From positions 186,001-250,000 of the forward strand of contig NZ_JAHBZK010000002.1 in assembly GCF_019635465.1 (NCBI RefSeq): a DNA stretch of 64,000 nucleotides. Reading direction: 5' to 3'. Each line of letters begins with the position of its first letter. The first letter of the stretch is position 1. Below, one piece after another: positions 53,861 to 64,000 of this stretch. The notes below the pieces were generated by a model, which was not told where the DNA came from, made no database searches, and saw nothing but the letters and a program-made list of their open reading frames with translations. Position numbers and translations under genes: made by a program. The DNA is from Hydrogenophaga sp. (GTDB lineage Bacteria; Pseudomonadota; Gammaproteobacteria; Burkholderiales; Burkholderiaceae_C).

Positions 53861-55405
53861 ATGAGAAACAACGGTCCGGTCACGCAGCGCGAATACGTCA
53901 TGGAAGACGGTCAGACCCTGGTCTCGACCACCGACCTCAAGAGCCGAATCGTTTACTGCAACCCTTCATTCGTTGCCGTCAGCGGCTACGAGTCCGACGA
54001 ACTGATCGGCCAACCCCACAACATGATCCGCCACCCGGACATGCCGCAGGAGGCCTTTCGCGACATGTGGGCCACGATCGAATCCGGCAAGCCCTGGTCG
54101 GGTCTGGTGAAGAACCGCCGCAAGAACGGCGACCACTACTGGGTGCAGGCCAACGTGACGCCGGTACTCGACGATGGGCGCGTGACCGGCTACATGTCGG
54201 TGCGCACCAAGCCCTCGCGCGAACAGGTGGCCGGCGCCGAAGCGCTGTATGCCCGCATGCGCCAGGAAGCGGCCAGCGGCCGACTGGTGCACGTGCTGTC
54301 CCGTGGTGAGGTGCGCCAGAAGACGCTGGGTGGTTCGGTGGTGCGCAGCCTGCGCTACATCGGCGCGCAGCGCAGCGTGATGGCCCTGGCGGTCATGGGT
54401 GCCGCCGGTGCGACCCTGGGCGCCTACCTGCCGAGTCATGCGCTGGCCATTGGCGTGACAACCCTGGTCGCCTTCGCGCTGGGCGGCTGGCTGCAACACA
54501 TGGGTGTGCGTCCGCTCGATCGCATCCTGGCCTCGGCCAACCGGCTCGCCGCCGGCGACCTGGCCAACCGCCGCAGCGACGGCGGCGCCGGCATGATCGG
54601 GCAGATCCACCGCGGGCTGACCCAGCTCAACGTCAACCTGCAGGCCGTTGTCAGCGACGTGCGCACCCAGGTCGACGGCATGCACAGCGCCACGCGTGAA
54701 ATCAGCGCCGGCAGCACCGACCTGAGCAACCGCACCGAAGCCCAGGCCAGCAACCTGCAACAGACCGCGGCGTCGCTCGAACAGATCACCGCCACCATCC
54801 GCTCCAACGCCGAGGCGGCACGCAGTGCGGCCGACCTGGCCAGCTCGGCGCGCGAGCAGGCCGTCAAGGGCGGTGAGGCGGTGGAATCCGTGGCGCGCCG
54901 CATGGCCGAGATCCAGGCCGCGAGTCACCGCATCAGCGAAATCGTCGGTGTGATCGATGGCATTTCGTTCCAGACCAACCTGCTGGCGCTCAACGCCGCG
55001 GTCGAGGCGGCGCGCGCCGGTGAACACGGCCGAGGCTTCTCCGTCGTGGCCGCCGAAGTGCGCTCGCTGGCCGCGCGGGCCCGCGAATCGGCCAGGGAAA
55101 TCAAGACGCTCATCGAAGCCTCGGCCGAGCAGGTCGAGGCCGGCGTGGGCCTGGTGCAGCAGACGCGCAGCACCGTGCAGGAGACCGCGGGCACCATCGG
55201 CCGCGTAAGCGCCCTGGTGGCCGAAATCAGCGCCGCCTCGGCCGAGCAATCGCAAGGTGTGGCCCAGGTCAACGACGCGGTGACGCAGCTCGACAGCCTG
55301 ACGCAGCAGAACGCGGCCATGGTCGAGCAGCTCTCGGCATCGGCCGCCGCCCTGTCGGCGCAGGCCGGTACGGTCACCGCGACGGTGCGGGTGTTCAAGC
55401 TGTGA
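53861..55405 (+). CDS. Aer-like PAS chemoreceptor (aerotaxis/energy taxis type)
   Basis: A 514-residue receptor. The N-terminal PAS domain (about 15-120) shows the Aer-type stretch [31 protein letters not shown] and probably binds FAD. A hydrophobic hairpin (about 168-210) anchors it, followed by HAMP-like helices and a signalling domain ([20 protein letters not shown] tip, 20 residues). It lacks a periplasmic domain, as expected for Aer. The ATG at 53861 is used because the conserved [13 protein letters not shown] start of Aer proteins follows. It overlaps the next kinase gene by 4 nt, an unusual pairing of energy taxis and a phosphorelay. Confidence 0.95.
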   Translation: MRNNGPVTQREYVMEDGQTLVSTTDLKSRIVYCNPSFVAVSGYESDELIGQPHNMIRHPDMPQEAFRDMWATIESGKPWSGLVKNRRKNGDHYWVQANVTPVLDDGRVTGYMSVRTKPSREQVAGAEALYARMRQEAASGRLVHVLSRGEVRQKTLGGSVVRSLRYIGAQRSVMALAVMGAAGATLGAYLPSHALAIGVTTLVAFALGGWLQHMGVRPLDRILASANRLAAGDLANRRSDGGAGMIGQIHRGLTQLNVNLQAVVSDVRTQVDGMHSATREISAGSTDLSNRTEAQASNLQQTAASLEQITATIRSNAEAARSAADLASSAREQAVKGGEAVESVARRMAEIQAASHRISEIVGVIDGISFQTNLLALNAAVEAARAGEHGRGFSVVAAEVRSLAARARESAREIKTLIEASAEQVEAGVGLVQQTRSTVQETAGTIGRVSALVAEISAASAEQSQGVAQVNDAVTQLDSLTQQNAAMVEQLSASAAALSAQAGTVTATVRVFKL

Positions 55406-58400
55406 CACCAGCCGCCCCGCCGCGCGGATGGCGTGGCCATCCCCTGCCCTGGGTGCTGGTCACCCTGTTGGTCGGCGCCCTGGCCTCGGGGTTGGCCGGC
55501 CATCGGCAATTGAAGGCCAACGAGGCCTACATCGAGTCGCGCTTCGAAACCATCTCGCGCGGACTGGCCGACGCGGTGCAGGACCGCCTGCAGCTCTACG
55601 AATACGGTTTGCGTGGTGCGCGCGGTGTGTTGCAACTGGCGGGTGAGGAGGGTATCTCCGACGATGCGTTCCAGCGCTACATGCGCACGCGCGACATGCC
55701 GCGCGAGTTTCCGGGCTCGCGCGGTTTCGGCTTTATCCGGCGCCTGCCGGCCACGGTGCCTGTGGGGGTGCCCAGAGCCGATGGTCATGCACCGATCCGC
55801 CAACTGGCCCCGCACAACGGCGAGCGTTTCGTGATCGAGCGCATCGAGCCGCTGTCCATGAACCGGGAGGCGCTCGGGCTGGACGTGGCCTCCGAGACCA
55901 CGCGCCGCGAGGCCGCGGTGGCCGCGATGCAGCGCAACCGGGCGGTGATGACCGCGCCCATCACGCTGGTGCAGGCCGAAAACGCGCGCCAGCGCGCCTT
56001 CCTGGTCTTGCTGCCCCTGTACCGCGACGGCCCCGTGCCATTGGACGCCGAACAGCGCGAGGCCGCTGCCTATGGCTGGGCCTACACGCCGCTGGTGATC
56101 GACGAGGTGCTGGCCGGCTTGTCCCTGCACAGCGAGCACATCGCGCTCACGCTCACCGACATCACCGATCCGCAGGACCCGCAGGCCTTCTTCGACACCA
56201 CCGACCGTGGTGCGGCGGTGGCCCACAACGCCATGTCCGACAGCCTGCTGCGCACGCCCTTTGGCCGCTCGTGGGCGGTGCGCACCGAGGCCCGACCGTC
56301 GTTTGCCAGCCAGTTCAGCCTGCTCGCACCACAGACTGTGGCCTGGACAGGCTGCCTGGTCACCTTGCTGCTGGCGGCGCTGCAGTGGGCCTGGCTGGCC
56401 TTGCGCCAGCGACGCCTGCAGGCGCAGACGCTGCAGGCCCGACTGGCCACCATCATCGAGAACGCCAGCGACGCCATCGTTGGCCAGGACGTCGATGGCC
56501 GCGTGATGCTGTGGAACCAGGCGGCCGAGCGCCTCTTCGGCTGGTCCGCCGACGAAGCCATGGGCGACAGGGCGAGCGAGCTGTTGTTGCCCCCGGAGCG
56601 CCAGGACGAAGCGCGCCAGCTCGCCAGCCGGGTGCTGGCGGGTTCGCGCATTCCCCGCCAGGACACGCAGCTGCGTCACCGCGAAGGGCAAATGATGGCG
56701 GTGGCCATCACCGCCAGCGCGATCAGCGACCACAAGGGCCGCGCGGTGGGTATGGCGCTGGTGATCCGCGACATCCGCGACCGCAAGGCTTATGAGGAAC
56801 AACTGCTGCAGCTCAACGCCGAGCTGGAATGCCGCGTGCAACAGCGCACCGAATCGCTGGAAGAGGTCGAGCGCTTTCTGCGCACCGTGCTCGACGCCGT
56901 GCCCTCGAAGATCGGCTACTGGGACAGGCACCAGATCAACCGCGCCGCCAACCGGGCCTACCTGGCCTGGCGAGCGCCGCAGGGCGGCACGCTCATCGGG
57001 CGCACCATCCATGAGGCGGTGGGCCACGCGGTGTACGAGCGGTTCAAACTGCGCATCGACGCCGTATTGCGAGGCGAGCCGCAGCACTTCGACGCCACGC
57101 TCGACGAACCCGGCACCGGCCGCCCGCGCGAGATGCGGCTGAGCTACCTGCCCGACGTGCAGAACGGCGAAGTGCGCGGCTTCTACACCATCGTCGACGA
57201 CGTCAGCGAACTCAACCGGACCCAGCGCCAGCTCGAAGCCGCGGCGCGCCAGCAGGCTGCCGAACGGGTGCGCCTGCAGAGCATCCTGCAAGGCACCAAT
57301 GCCGGCACCTGGGAATGGAACGTGCAGACCGGCGAGGTGGTGTTCAACGAGCGTTGGGCGGCCATGCTCGGTTTCGACTACGACGAGTGGCGACCCATGG
57401 GTGTGCAGGTGTGGCACGAGCGCACGCACGCCGACGACTTCCAGCGATCCAGCCTGCGGCTGCAGCGCCATTTCGATGGCGAAGACGATTTTTACGAGTG
57501 CGAGCTGCGCTTGCGCCATGCCGACGGCCACTGGGTCTGGGCGCTCGATCGCGGCCAAGTCTGCACCTATACCCCCGACGGGCGACCCGAGTGGATGTTC
57601 GGCACCACGCTGGACATCAGCGCCATCAAGGCGACCGAAGAACGTCTGCGCGACAGCGAGTCCTTTCTGGACCGGGTCAGTCAGGTGGCCGGTGTCGGAG
57701 GGTGGCAGTTCGAAGTCGCCTCGGGCCGCTTCACGTGGACGCGCCAGACCCGCCGCATCTGTGAGGCACCAGCCTGGTTCAAGGACGACGTGACGGGCGC
57801 GCTGTCGTTCTACGCCCCCGAGGCACGACCGGTGCTGCAAGCGGCCTTTGATCGCGCGCTCAGCGAGGGAGTGCCGTTCGACATCGCCTCGCCGTACCGC
57901 ACCGCGGGTGGCCGCGAACTGTGGGTGCGCACCGTGGGTGTGCCCGAGTACGACCCCACGCACCCCATCGGCACACCGGTGCGCTTGGTGGGTGCCATTC
58001 AGGACGTCACCGACCGGCACCTGGCCGAGCAGGCCTTGCGCGACGCCACGCAAAAAGCGCAGGCGGCCAGCCAGGCCAAGAGCGCCTTCCTGGCCAACAT
58101 GAGCCACGAAATCCGCACACCGCTGCACGCGGTGCTGGGTGTGGCGCACCTGCTGTCCGACACCGAGCTGAACGCCGACCAGCGTGCCTTGCTGGGCAAG
58201 GGGCAGGCGGCCGGGCGCGCCCTGCTGGGCATCGTCAACGACGTGCTCGACCTGGCCAAGATCGAAGCCGGCGAGATGCACCTGGCGCGCGAGCCGTTTG
58301 CGCTGGGGGCGCTGCTGCAGGAGCTGGTGGCGGTGTACGCCGTGCCGGCCCGCGACAAAGGCGTGACGCTCTCGCTCGACGGGCTCGATGGCTTGCCCGA

Positions 58401-59865
58401 GGCCATGCTGGGCGATGCGGCCCGCCTGCGCCAGGTGCTGGCCAACCTGGTGGGCAATGCGCTCAAATTCACCGAGCGCGGCGAAATCCGGGTGCAGGTG
58501 TCTGTCAGCGAGGTGGACGGTTCGCAGCGCATCCGCCTGAGCGTTCACGACAGCGGCATCGGCATCGCGCCCGACGTGCAGTCGCGGCTGTTCCAGCCCT
58601 TTACCCAGGCCGACGACACCACCACGCGCCGCTTCGGCGGCACCGGCCTTGGCCTGTCGATCGTCAAGCACCTGGTGGGCCTGATGGGGGGCTGCGTTGG
58701 CCTGCGCAGCACCGAGGGCCAGGGCAGCGAGTTCTGGATCGAGCTGCCGCTGGCGCGCGCGCAGCTGGCCGACGCCGCCCAGGCACCGAGCGCGCCAGTG
58801 GTGCGGCGGCTGCAGGGCGTGCGTGTGCTGCTGGTCGACGACAGCGAAATCAACCGCGAGATCGCCGGGCGCATGCTGACGCAAGTGGGTGCGCAGGTGC
58901 GCACCTGTGCCGATGGCGCGCAGGCCCTGGCGCAATTGCAGGCCGCGCCGCAGGCCTTCGACATCGTCCTCATGGACGTGCAGATGCCGGTGATGGACGG
59001 ACTCGAAGCAACGCGCCACATCCGCGCCGATGCAACGCTGCGCGAACTGCCGGTGATCGCGCTGACCGCGGGTGCCCTGGCCGACGAGCGCCAGCGCGCC
59101 CTGGACGCGGGCTTCACCGCCTTCCTGCCCAAACCGCTGGAGCCGCGGGACTTGCTGGCCACCATGGGCCGACTGGTTGGCGTGGGGGCGGACGACGACA
59201 GGGCCATGGCGTCCTCGACCACCTCACCCGATTCGACCTGGCCCGCATTGCCCGGCGTCGACACCCGGCGCGCCAGCGTGCGCCTGGGCAATGACCTGGC
59301 GCTGTTTCGCAAGCTGCTGGGCCGCCTGCTGGACGAGCGTGGCGACTGGTCGCGCGAGGTGCCCGCCACTGCCGGCCACTGGACCGATCAGGCCCGGGCC
59401 GAGTGGCGCGCGCGGGCCCATCGCCTCAAAGGCAGCGCCAGCATGCTGGGCGCACAACCCGTGGCCAGCGTCGCGGCCAGGCTGGAGGTCTTGCTGCAGA
59501 CACCGGGTGTGGACAACCAGGCGGCCGCGGCCATGCTCGGCGAATTGCACGCCGCGTTTGCCGGTATCGATGAGGGCGCCAGAGCGTGGCTCAACGACGC
59601 CAGTGCGCACGCCGCCGACGAAGACGGTCTCGCACTCGACGCCGATGCGCAAGCCGACGCCGAATCGCGCCTGCTGATCGAGCTGGGCGAGCAGGACCTG
59701 TCGGCCATCGACACGTTTGGCGCTTGCCGCCCCGGTCTGGTCCAGCGCCTGGGGCGCGAGACAGTGGCCGCCGTCTCGACCGCGCTGGACACGCTCGACT
59801 TCGCACGTGCGCTGCAACTGCTGATCGAAGCCAACGCGGAATCCACCTCGGAGGCAACGCCTTGA
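55402..59865 (+). CDS. CHASE-domain hybrid histidine kinase with multiple PAS, receiver and Hpt
   Basis: A 1487-residue membrane kinase starting at a GTG that overlaps the receptor stop (GTGA). TM1 lies near 15-35, an extracytoplasmic CHASE domain spans about 70-260 ([11 protein letters not shown]), and TM2 lies near 310-330. Four PAS-type regions follow (about 345-465, 485-605, 620-745, 750-870). HisKA with His902 ([11 protein letters not shown]), HATPase_c, a receiver with Asp1192 ([12 protein letters not shown]) and an Hpt with His1340 ([11 protein letters not shown]) complete it. CHASE domains bind cytokinin-like or other small ligands. The last 100 residues are acidic and unassigned. Confidence 0.93.
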   Translation: MTPAAPPRGWRGHPLPWVLVTLLVGALASGLAGHRQLKANEAYIESRFETISRGLADAVQDRLQLYEYGLRGARGVLQLAGEEGISDDAFQRYMRTRDMPREFPGSRGFGFIRRLPATVPVGVPRADGHAPIRQLAPHNGERFVIERIEPLSMNREALGLDVASETTRREAAVAAMQRNRAVMTAPITLVQAENARQRAFLVLLPLYRDGPVPLDAEQREAAAYGWAYTPLVIDEVLAGLSLHSEHIALTLTDITDPQDPQAFFDTTDRGAAVAHNAMSDSLLRTPFGRSWAVRTEARPSFASQFSLLAPQTVAWTGCLVTLLLAALQWAWLALRQRRLQAQTLQARLATIIENASDAIVGQDVDGRVMLWNQAAERLFGWSADEAMGDRASELLLPPERQDEARQLASRVLAGSRIPRQDTQLRHREGQMMAVAITASAISDHKGRAVGMALVIRDIRDRKAYEEQLLQLNAELECRVQQRTESLEEVERFLRTVLDAVPSKIGYWDRHQINRAANRAYLAWRAPQGGTLIGRTIHEAVGHAVYERFKLRIDAVLRGEPQHFDATLDEPGTGRPREMRLSYLPDVQNGEVRGFYTIVDDVSELNRTQRQLEAAARQQAAERVRLQSILQGTNAGTWEWNVQTGEVVFNERWAAMLGFDYDEWRPMGVQVWHERTHADDFQRSSLRLQRHFDGEDDFYECELRLRHADGHWVWALDRGQVCTYTPDGRPEWMFGTTLDISAIKATEERLRDSESFLDRVSQVAGVGGWQFEVASGRFTWTRQTRRICEAPAWFKDDVTGALSFYAPEARPVLQAAFDRALSEGVPFDIASPYRTAGGRELWVRTVGVPEYDPTHPIGTPVRLVGAIQDVTDRHLAEQALRDATQKAQAASQAKSAFLANMSHEIRTPLHAVLGVAHLLSDTELNADQRALLGKGQAAGRALLGIVNDVLDLAKIEAGEMHLAREPFALGALLQELVAVYAVPARDKGVTLSLDGLDGLPEAMLGDAARLRQVLANLVGNALKFTERGEIRVQVSVSEVDGSQRIRLSVHDSGIGIAPDVQSRLFQPFTQADDTTTRRFGGTGLGLSIVKHLVGLMGGCVGLRSTEGQGSEFWIELPLARAQLADAAQAPSAPVVRRLQGVRVLLVDDSEINREIAGRMLTQVGAQVRTCADGAQALAQLQAAPQAFDIVLMDVQMPVMDGLEATRHIRADATLRELPVIALTAGALADERQRALDAGFTAFLPKPLEPRDLLATMGRLVGVGADDDRAMASSTTSPDSTWPALPGVDTRRASVRLGNDLALFRKLLGRLLDERGDWSREVPATAGHWTDQARAEWRARAHRLKGSASMLGAQPVASVAARLEVLLQTPGVDNQAAAAMLGELHAAFAGIDEGARAWLNDASAHAADEDGLALDADAQADAESRLLIELGEQDLSAIDTFGACRPGLVQRLGRETVAAVSTALDTLDFARALQLLIEANAESTSEATP

Positions 59866-59925
59866 GTGCGACATCCGACACCGCGGCCCAAGGGGTCGCA
59901 TCCCACAACTGACAGGAAGAACAAC

Positions 59926-61470
59926 ATGAACCTGCTCTCCAACCTGCGCATCGGCATGCGCCTGGCGCTCGCCTTCTCGATCACTCTGCTGCTGTCGTTG
60001 ATCGTGGTGTTGATCGGCATCTCCCGCCTGGCCGATCTGAGCACCAGCCTCACCCTCATTGGCGAAGACCGCGTGCCCAAGGTGCAGCAGGTGGTCTCGG
60101 TGTCCGAGAACCTGAACCTGATTGCGCGCGAGCTGCGCAACACGCTGATCTTCGCCGACCCGGCGAAGCTGCAGGCCGCGATCGACACCATTGGCAAGGC
60201 GCGAGAAGACATCTCCGCGACGATCGACGCCATGGTGCCCACGATTGCCAGCGAGGCGGGCAAGGCCAAGTTGAAGCCGGTGCTGGATGCGCGCAGCGCG
60301 TTCCTGCCGTTGCAGCAGGAGATGATCGACTTGGTGCGCGCGGGCAAGCGCGACGAGGCCACGGCCTTTCTGGGGGACCGCTTGCGGCCCGCTCAATTGA
60401 CCTACATGGAGGCGCTCAACGAGTTCAAGGCCTTCCAGATCAGCCTGATCAATACCGCCGCCGTACACGGCAGCGAGACCTACGAGAGCGCCAAGCTGTT
60501 GATGGGTGCCCTGATGGTCGCCATGCTGGCCCTGGGTGGACTGACCGCCTGGTTCATCACACGATCGATCACACGGCCGATTGGCGAAGCGGTGCAACTG
60601 GCCGACAAAGTCGCCAACGGCGACCTCACCGCCCGCATCGATGCGAGCGCTCGCGACGAGACGGGTCAGCTGTTGCGCTCGCTCAAAGCCATGAACGACA
60701 ACCTGGTGCGCATCGTGCAAGGCGTGCGCACCGGCAGCGACAGCATCGCCACCGGTTCGTCGCAGATTGCCATCGGCAACGCCGACCTGAGCCAGCGCAC
60801 CGAAGAGCAGGCCAGCGCGCTGGAGCAGACCGCCGCCTCGATGGAGCAGCTGGGTTCGACCGTGCAACAGAACGCCGACAACGCGCGCACGGCCAACCAG
60901 CTCGCACAAAGCGCGTCCGAAGTCGCAGGGCGGGGCGGTGACGTCGTGGGTCAGGTGGTTACCACCATGCAGGACATTCAACACAGCAGCCAGAAGATCG
61001 CCGACATCATCGGCGTCATCGACGGCATTGCGTTCCAGACCAACATCCTTGCGCTCAACGCAGCGGTCGAAGCCGCACGCGCGGGTGAACAGGGCCGCGG
61101 CTTTGCGGTGGTGGCCGGCGAAGTGCGCAACCTGGCTCAGCGCAGCGCCGAAGCCGCCAAGGAGATCAAGTCGCTCATCGGCACCAGCGTCGACCGCGTG
61201 CAGGCAGGCAGCGACCTGGTGGCCCAGGCCGGCAGCACCATGAACGACATCGTGAGTTCGATCCGCCGGGTGACCGACATCATGGGTGAGATCAGCAGCG
61301 CCAGCGCCGAGCAGAGCGCCAGCGTGTCGCAGGTGGGTGACGCGGTGACGCAGATGGATCAGGTGACACAGCAAAACGCCGCGCTGGTCGAAGAAAGCGC
61401 CGCCGCCGCCGACAGCCTGAAGAAACAGGCCGAGGCGCTCGTTCAATCGGTGGCCGTCTTCAGGCTGTGA
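59926..61470 (+). CDS. Methyl-accepting chemotaxis protein with 4-helix-bundle sensor
   Basis: A 514-residue chemoreceptor with TM1 (about 11-32), a four-helix periplasmic sensor (about 33-190), TM2 (about 191-211), HAMP and a signalling domain ending ALVQSVAVFRL. GGAAG precedes the ATG at 59926. It lies 60 bp after the CHASE kinase with no separate promoter visible, so it is probably in the same transcript as the Aer-like receptor and kinase. The ligand is unknown; there is no CheR-binding tail. Confidence 0.95.
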   Translation: MNLLSNLRIGMRLALAFSITLLLSLIVVLIGISRLADLSTSLTLIGEDRVPKVQQVVSVSENLNLIARELRNTLIFADPAKLQAAIDTIGKAREDISATIDAMVPTIASEAGKAKLKPVLDARSAFLPLQQEMIDLVRAGKRDEATAFLGDRLRPAQLTYMEALNEFKAFQISLINTAAVHGSETYESAKLLMGALMVAMLALGGLTAWFITRSITRPIGEAVQLADKVANGDLTARIDASARDETGQLLRSLKAMNDNLVRIVQGVRTGSDSIATGSSQIAIGNADLSQRTEEQASALEQTAASMEQLGSTVQQNADNARTANQLAQSASEVAGRGGDVVGQVVTTMQDIQHSSQKIADIIGVIDGIAFQTNILALNAAVEAARAGEQGRGFAVVAGEVRNLAQRSAEAAKEIKSLIGTSVDRVQAGSDLVAQAGSTMNDIVSSIRRVTDIMGEISSASAEQSASVSQVGDAVTQMDQVTQQNAALVEESAAAADSLKKQAEALVQSVAVFRL

Positions 61471-61509
61471 GGCCGAGGGGTCGGCGCTGCCGCCCCGATC
61501 GAACCTGCT

Positions 61510-63531
61510 TCAGCCCCGCACTTTTTCGGCCTGCACCCGGCGCACCAGCCGGTCGATGGCTTCGAGCAGCTCGTCGCCGGTGTTGGGCTTGTCGATGAGC
61601 TCGCTGATGCCGGCGCCGGGCGCTTCGCGACGCAGGTCGGGGCTGATGTAGCCCGAGGTCATGGCCACTTCGCGCGCGGGGTGAATGGCGCGCAGCGCGC
61701 GCGCCAGCTCCAGCCCGCTCATGCCGGGCATGGAGTGGTCGAGGATGGCGAGTTCGTAGTCCAGGTGCTGCTCGCGCACCGCGCGCAGCGCCTCCGTCGG
61801 ACTGGTGAACACCAGCGGTTCGTGGCCCGCACGGCACAGCAGCCGGTGCATCAGGTCCGCGATCAGGGCATCGTCGTCCACATACAGGATGCGGGTGGAC
61901 ACAGGCGCGGTGGATAGGCCGCCGCTGTCGGTCCAGCGCGGCTCGCCCTGGGCGTCTTCGAGCAGCGAGGTGGCGGCTCGCAGGTAGACGTCGAACACCG
62001 TGCCTTCGCCGGGGCGGCTGGCCACGCGCACCGCGCCCTGGTGGTCGCGCACGATGCCGTGCACCACCGCCAGGCCCAGGCCGGTGCCTTCGCCCGGCGC
62101 CTTGGTGGTGAAGAAGGGCTCGAACAGCCGCGCCATGGTGGCTTCCTTCATGCCGTCGCCGTTGTCGGCCACGCTCAATCGCACCGAGGCCTCGGGCCAG
62201 TCGTCTTCGGCGCTGTCGATGCCGGCACCGGTCTTGAGCAGGGGCACCGGCCCGTGGTGCGGCGCCAGCTCGATGCGCAGCAGCCCATCCGGTCGATCGC
62301 CCATGGCCTGCCAGGCGTTGGTGCACAGGTTCAGCAGCACCTGCTGCAACTGCGTGGGGTCGGCCAGCACCACGGGCGTGGCCGGGTCGATGTCGACCCG
62401 CAGGTCCACACAGCGGGGAATGGTGGCGCGCAGCAGGCGCACCGACTCGTCGACCACGTCGCGCAGCGGCATCACGCGCCGCTGCAGCGTCTGGCGCCGG
62501 CTGAAGGCCAGGATGCGCTGCACCAGCTCCTTGGCGCGGGTGCCGGCCCTGAGGATCTCGCTCACGCTCTCGGTGATCTCGCTCTGGCCACGCGCGTCCT
62601 CGAACGCCAGCCGGGCGTTGCCCAGGATGGCGGCCAGGATGTTGTTGAAGTCGTGCGCGATGCCGCCGGCCAGCGTGCCCAGAGCCTCGAGCTTTTGCGA
62701 CTCGCGCAACTGGGCCTCGAGTGCCATGCGCTGCTCTTCGGCGCGGCGGTGCTCGCTCAGGTCGAAGTCGATGCAGAAGATCTCGATGCCGCGCTCGGGG
62801 TGTTCGGTGATGATTTCGTTGGCGCTCACCTCGACCGGGCTGCCGTCCTTGCGCTGCAGCCAGTGCACGCCCGAGTTCAGGCTGGTCTTTCCATCCATGG
62901 ACTGCAGAAAGTTGCGGTCGAAGCTGCCGCGCTGCGCCGGCGGCACCACCAGATCAAGCATGCTGCGGCCGATGGCTTCCTGGGCGCAGTAACCGTACAG
63001 GTGCTCCGAGCCCTTGTTCCAGTAGCGCACGATCATGTCGGTGCCATAGGCCTGCACCGCGATGCTGGGGATGCTGTCGAAGATGCGGCGGAAGCGGTCT
63101 TCGCTGGCCAGCTCCAGTGCCCGCGCGCGCACGCTGTCGGTGACGTCGCTGATGAACACCCGCCAGCGCCGGCGTCCGCCGTGCAGGTCGGCGGGCTTGC
63201 TGGTGCCGCGCAACCAGCGCGTATTGCCTTGCGCGTTGTGGATGCGCCATTCGTGCGCCCAGGCCTTGCCGTCGCGCGTGGCGCCGATGAACGAGTTGCG
63301 CAGGTAGCGGCGCTGGTCCTGCGGCGCCATGAGCCAGATTCGGGCCTCGTCGGCCATGATGGTCTGCGCGTCCAGGCCCCAGAGGTCGATGCAGCCATCG
63401 CTGATGTACACCAGCGCACCCTGACCGTGCTCGTCGAGGTCGTACACCAGCACGGCGCCGTGGACCATGTCGGCCAAGGCATCGAGGGTGTCGATTTCCT
63501 GCGCACTGAACGCTGGGTGGGCGGCGCTCAT
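61510..63531 (-). CDS. PAS hybrid histidine kinase with C-terminal receiver
   Basis: A 673-residue cytoplasmic kinase. Two PAS regions (about 15-140 and 145-265), then HisKA with His293 in AHDFNNILAAILGNARLAF, HATPase_c (LLNLCTNAWQAM, DNGDGM, GTGLGLAVVHGI), and a receiver with Asp598 (LAILDHSMPGMSG). The AHDFNN motif is that of NtrB/FixL-like hybrid kinases. The ATG at 63531 is chosen since GGAG lies nine bases upstream; an ATG at 63546 lacks any Shine-Dalgarno sequence. It is convergent with the chemoreceptor at 59926. No dedicated response regulator is adjacent. Confidence 0.92.
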   Translation of the reverse strand: MSAAHPAFSAQEIDTLDALADMVHGAVLVYDLDEHGQGALVYISDGCIDLWGLDAQTIMADEARIWLMAPQDQRRYLRNSFIGATRDGKAWAHEWRIHNAQGNTRWLRGTSKPADLHGGRRRWRVFISDVTDSVRARALELASEDRFRRIFDSIPSIAVQAYGTDMIVRYWNKGSEHLYGYCAQEAIGRSMLDLVVPPAQRGSFDRNFLQSMDGKTSLNSGVHWLQRKDGSPVEVSANEIITEHPERGIEIFCIDFDLSEHRRAEEQRMALEAQLRESQKLEALGTLAGGIAHDFNNILAAILGNARLAFEDARGQSEITESVSEILRAGTRAKELVQRILAFSRRQTLQRRVMPLRDVVDESVRLLRATIPRCVDLRVDIDPATPVVLADPTQLQQVLLNLCTNAWQAMGDRPDGLLRIELAPHHGPVPLLKTGAGIDSAEDDWPEASVRLSVADNGDGMKEATMARLFEPFFTTKAPGEGTGLGLAVVHGIVRDHQGAVRVASRPGEGTVFDVYLRAATSLLEDAQGEPRWTDSGGLSTAPVSTRILYVDDDALIADLMHRLLCRAGHEPLVFTSPTEALRAVREQHLDYELAILDHSMPGMSGLELARALRAIHPAREVAMTSGYISPDLRREAPGAGISELIDKPNTGDELLEAIDRLVRRVQAEKVRG

Positions 63532-63677
63532 CGAAGGTGTCTCCATCGGGCCCGGTCGGGCCGGGCGGTGACGGAATGTAGACCCATGGTGTGTGCGATG
63601 GAACGACCGGCTGGCGCCGCAGAACCGGGTGTGTGCGCCAACCGTGACATAGGTCCCGCTCTGGGGTCAGGCCTCGA

Positions 63678-64000
63678 TCAGGCGGGTTCCCGGATCTGGA
63701 AGGTCGACACCAGGCCCACCAGTTCGCCCGCCTGCGTTTTCAGGCTGGCGGCGGCGGCGGCCATCTCTTCCACCAGGGCCGCGTTCTGCTGCGTGCCCTC
63801 ATCGATCTGGCCCACCGCCGCGGTGACCTGCTGCACGCCGCTGGCCTGCTCCTGGCTGGCGCCGCTGATGCGGGTCACGGTGTGGGTCACGCGCTCGATC
63901 GCCTCCACCACGCCGCTCATGGTCTGACCGGCGCGGTCCACCAGCGCACTGCCTTCGTCCACGCGGGACACGCTGGCGTCGATGAGGCCCTTGATCTCTT
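63678..64000 (-). CDS. Methyl-accepting chemotaxis protein, 5' part cut by window edge
   Basis: The last 107 codons of a chemoreceptor signalling domain. The visible sequence begins EIKGLIDASVSRVDEGSALV and continues through [30 protein letters not shown], ending STFQIREPA. It lies on the same strand as, and upstream of, the hybrid kinase at 61510, separated by 146 bp. The sensor domain is outside the window, so its ligand cannot be considered. There is no pentapeptide tail. Confidence 0.93.
   Translation of the reverse strand, partial: EIKGLIDASVSRVDEGSALVDRAGQTMSGVVEAIERVTHTVTRISGASQEQASGVQQVTAAVGQIDEGTQQNAALVEEMAAAAASLKTQAGELVGLVSTFQIREPA

Noticed and set aside
54925-59019. A 1364-codon open frame antisense to the CHASE kinase
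   Set aside because: It is a shadow of the GC-rich coding strand: the plus-strand frame has full domain motifs, while the antisense product is low-complexity and His/Gln/Arg-rich without homology.

Overview
The window is high-GC, densely packed bacterial DNA. Its gene content points to a betaproteobacterium of the Burkholderiales, most likely Comamonadaceae: a Bug-family binding protein, a porin_4-type porin, many chemoreceptors and layered histidine kinases, branched-chain-type ABC importers, and an interspersed GC-rich repeat that I associate with that family. This placement is an inference; no rRNA or marker gene is present. I saw no tRNA, rRNA, CRISPR array, insertion sequence or prophage gene.

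Layout. 0-2 kb: a truncated membrane PAS sensor divergent from an OmpR-type response regulator. 2-7.8 kb: an IclR regulator divergent from a five-gene operon (SDR, flavin monooxygenase, BASS permease, NAD epimerase/dehydratase, EamA exporter), with palindromic operators between them. 7.8-11.1 kb: LysR regulator, Bug solute-binding protein and CaiB-type CoA transferase. 11.2-31.2 kb: the most interesting block. A heme-oxygenase-like diiron oxidase (HDO) candidate retains all six expected metal ligands. It sits with an aldehyde dehydrogenase, a GlcG/HbpS-like protein and a ferredoxin-reductase fusion on one strand. On the other strand are two [2Fe-2S] ferredoxins flanking a 107-residue unknown protein, a TauE/SafE permease and an ornithine-cyclodeaminase homologue. 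A GntR/FCD regulator, a second TauE/SafE permease, a porin, a large permease, a gamma-glutamyltransferase homologue, a GST, a chemoreceptor, an SsuABC/ThiXYZ-type ABC importer, a cysteine hydrolase and an atypical SDR follow. Eight copies of a 13-bp site (core ATAC-N-GTAT) lie in the control regions of this block, so I propose one GntR regulon spanning about 20 kb. The ABC operon also has a near-consensus sigma-54 promoter overlapped by one of these sites.

31.3-38.8 kb: a chemoreceptor ending in DWESF, an alpha/beta hydrolase, an AraC regulator, a rhomboid protease with extra domains, and a PAS histidine kinase. 38.9-47.3 kb: a second import and hydrolysis locus. A LivM-LivG-LivF triple fusion with LivH and a LivK-type binding protein faces an NTF2-like protein, a PuuE-like polysaccharide deacetylase homologue, an amidase and a second GntR regulator. 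The divergent control region carries two back-to-back sigma-54 promoters and a GntR-type palindrome, suggesting nitrogen control. 47.5-64 kb: a signalling island with a NarX-like kinase and NarL-like regulator, a degenerate receiver coupled to a hybrid kinase, an Aer-like receptor coupled to a CHASE-domain hybrid kinase, two more chemoreceptors (one cut by the edge), and another hybrid kinase.

Taken together, the window reads as two or three catabolic modules for small organic, probably nitrogen- or sulfur-containing, compounds, with their own importers, regulators and chemosensors, followed by a general sensory cluster. No substrate can be assigned from sequence alone.
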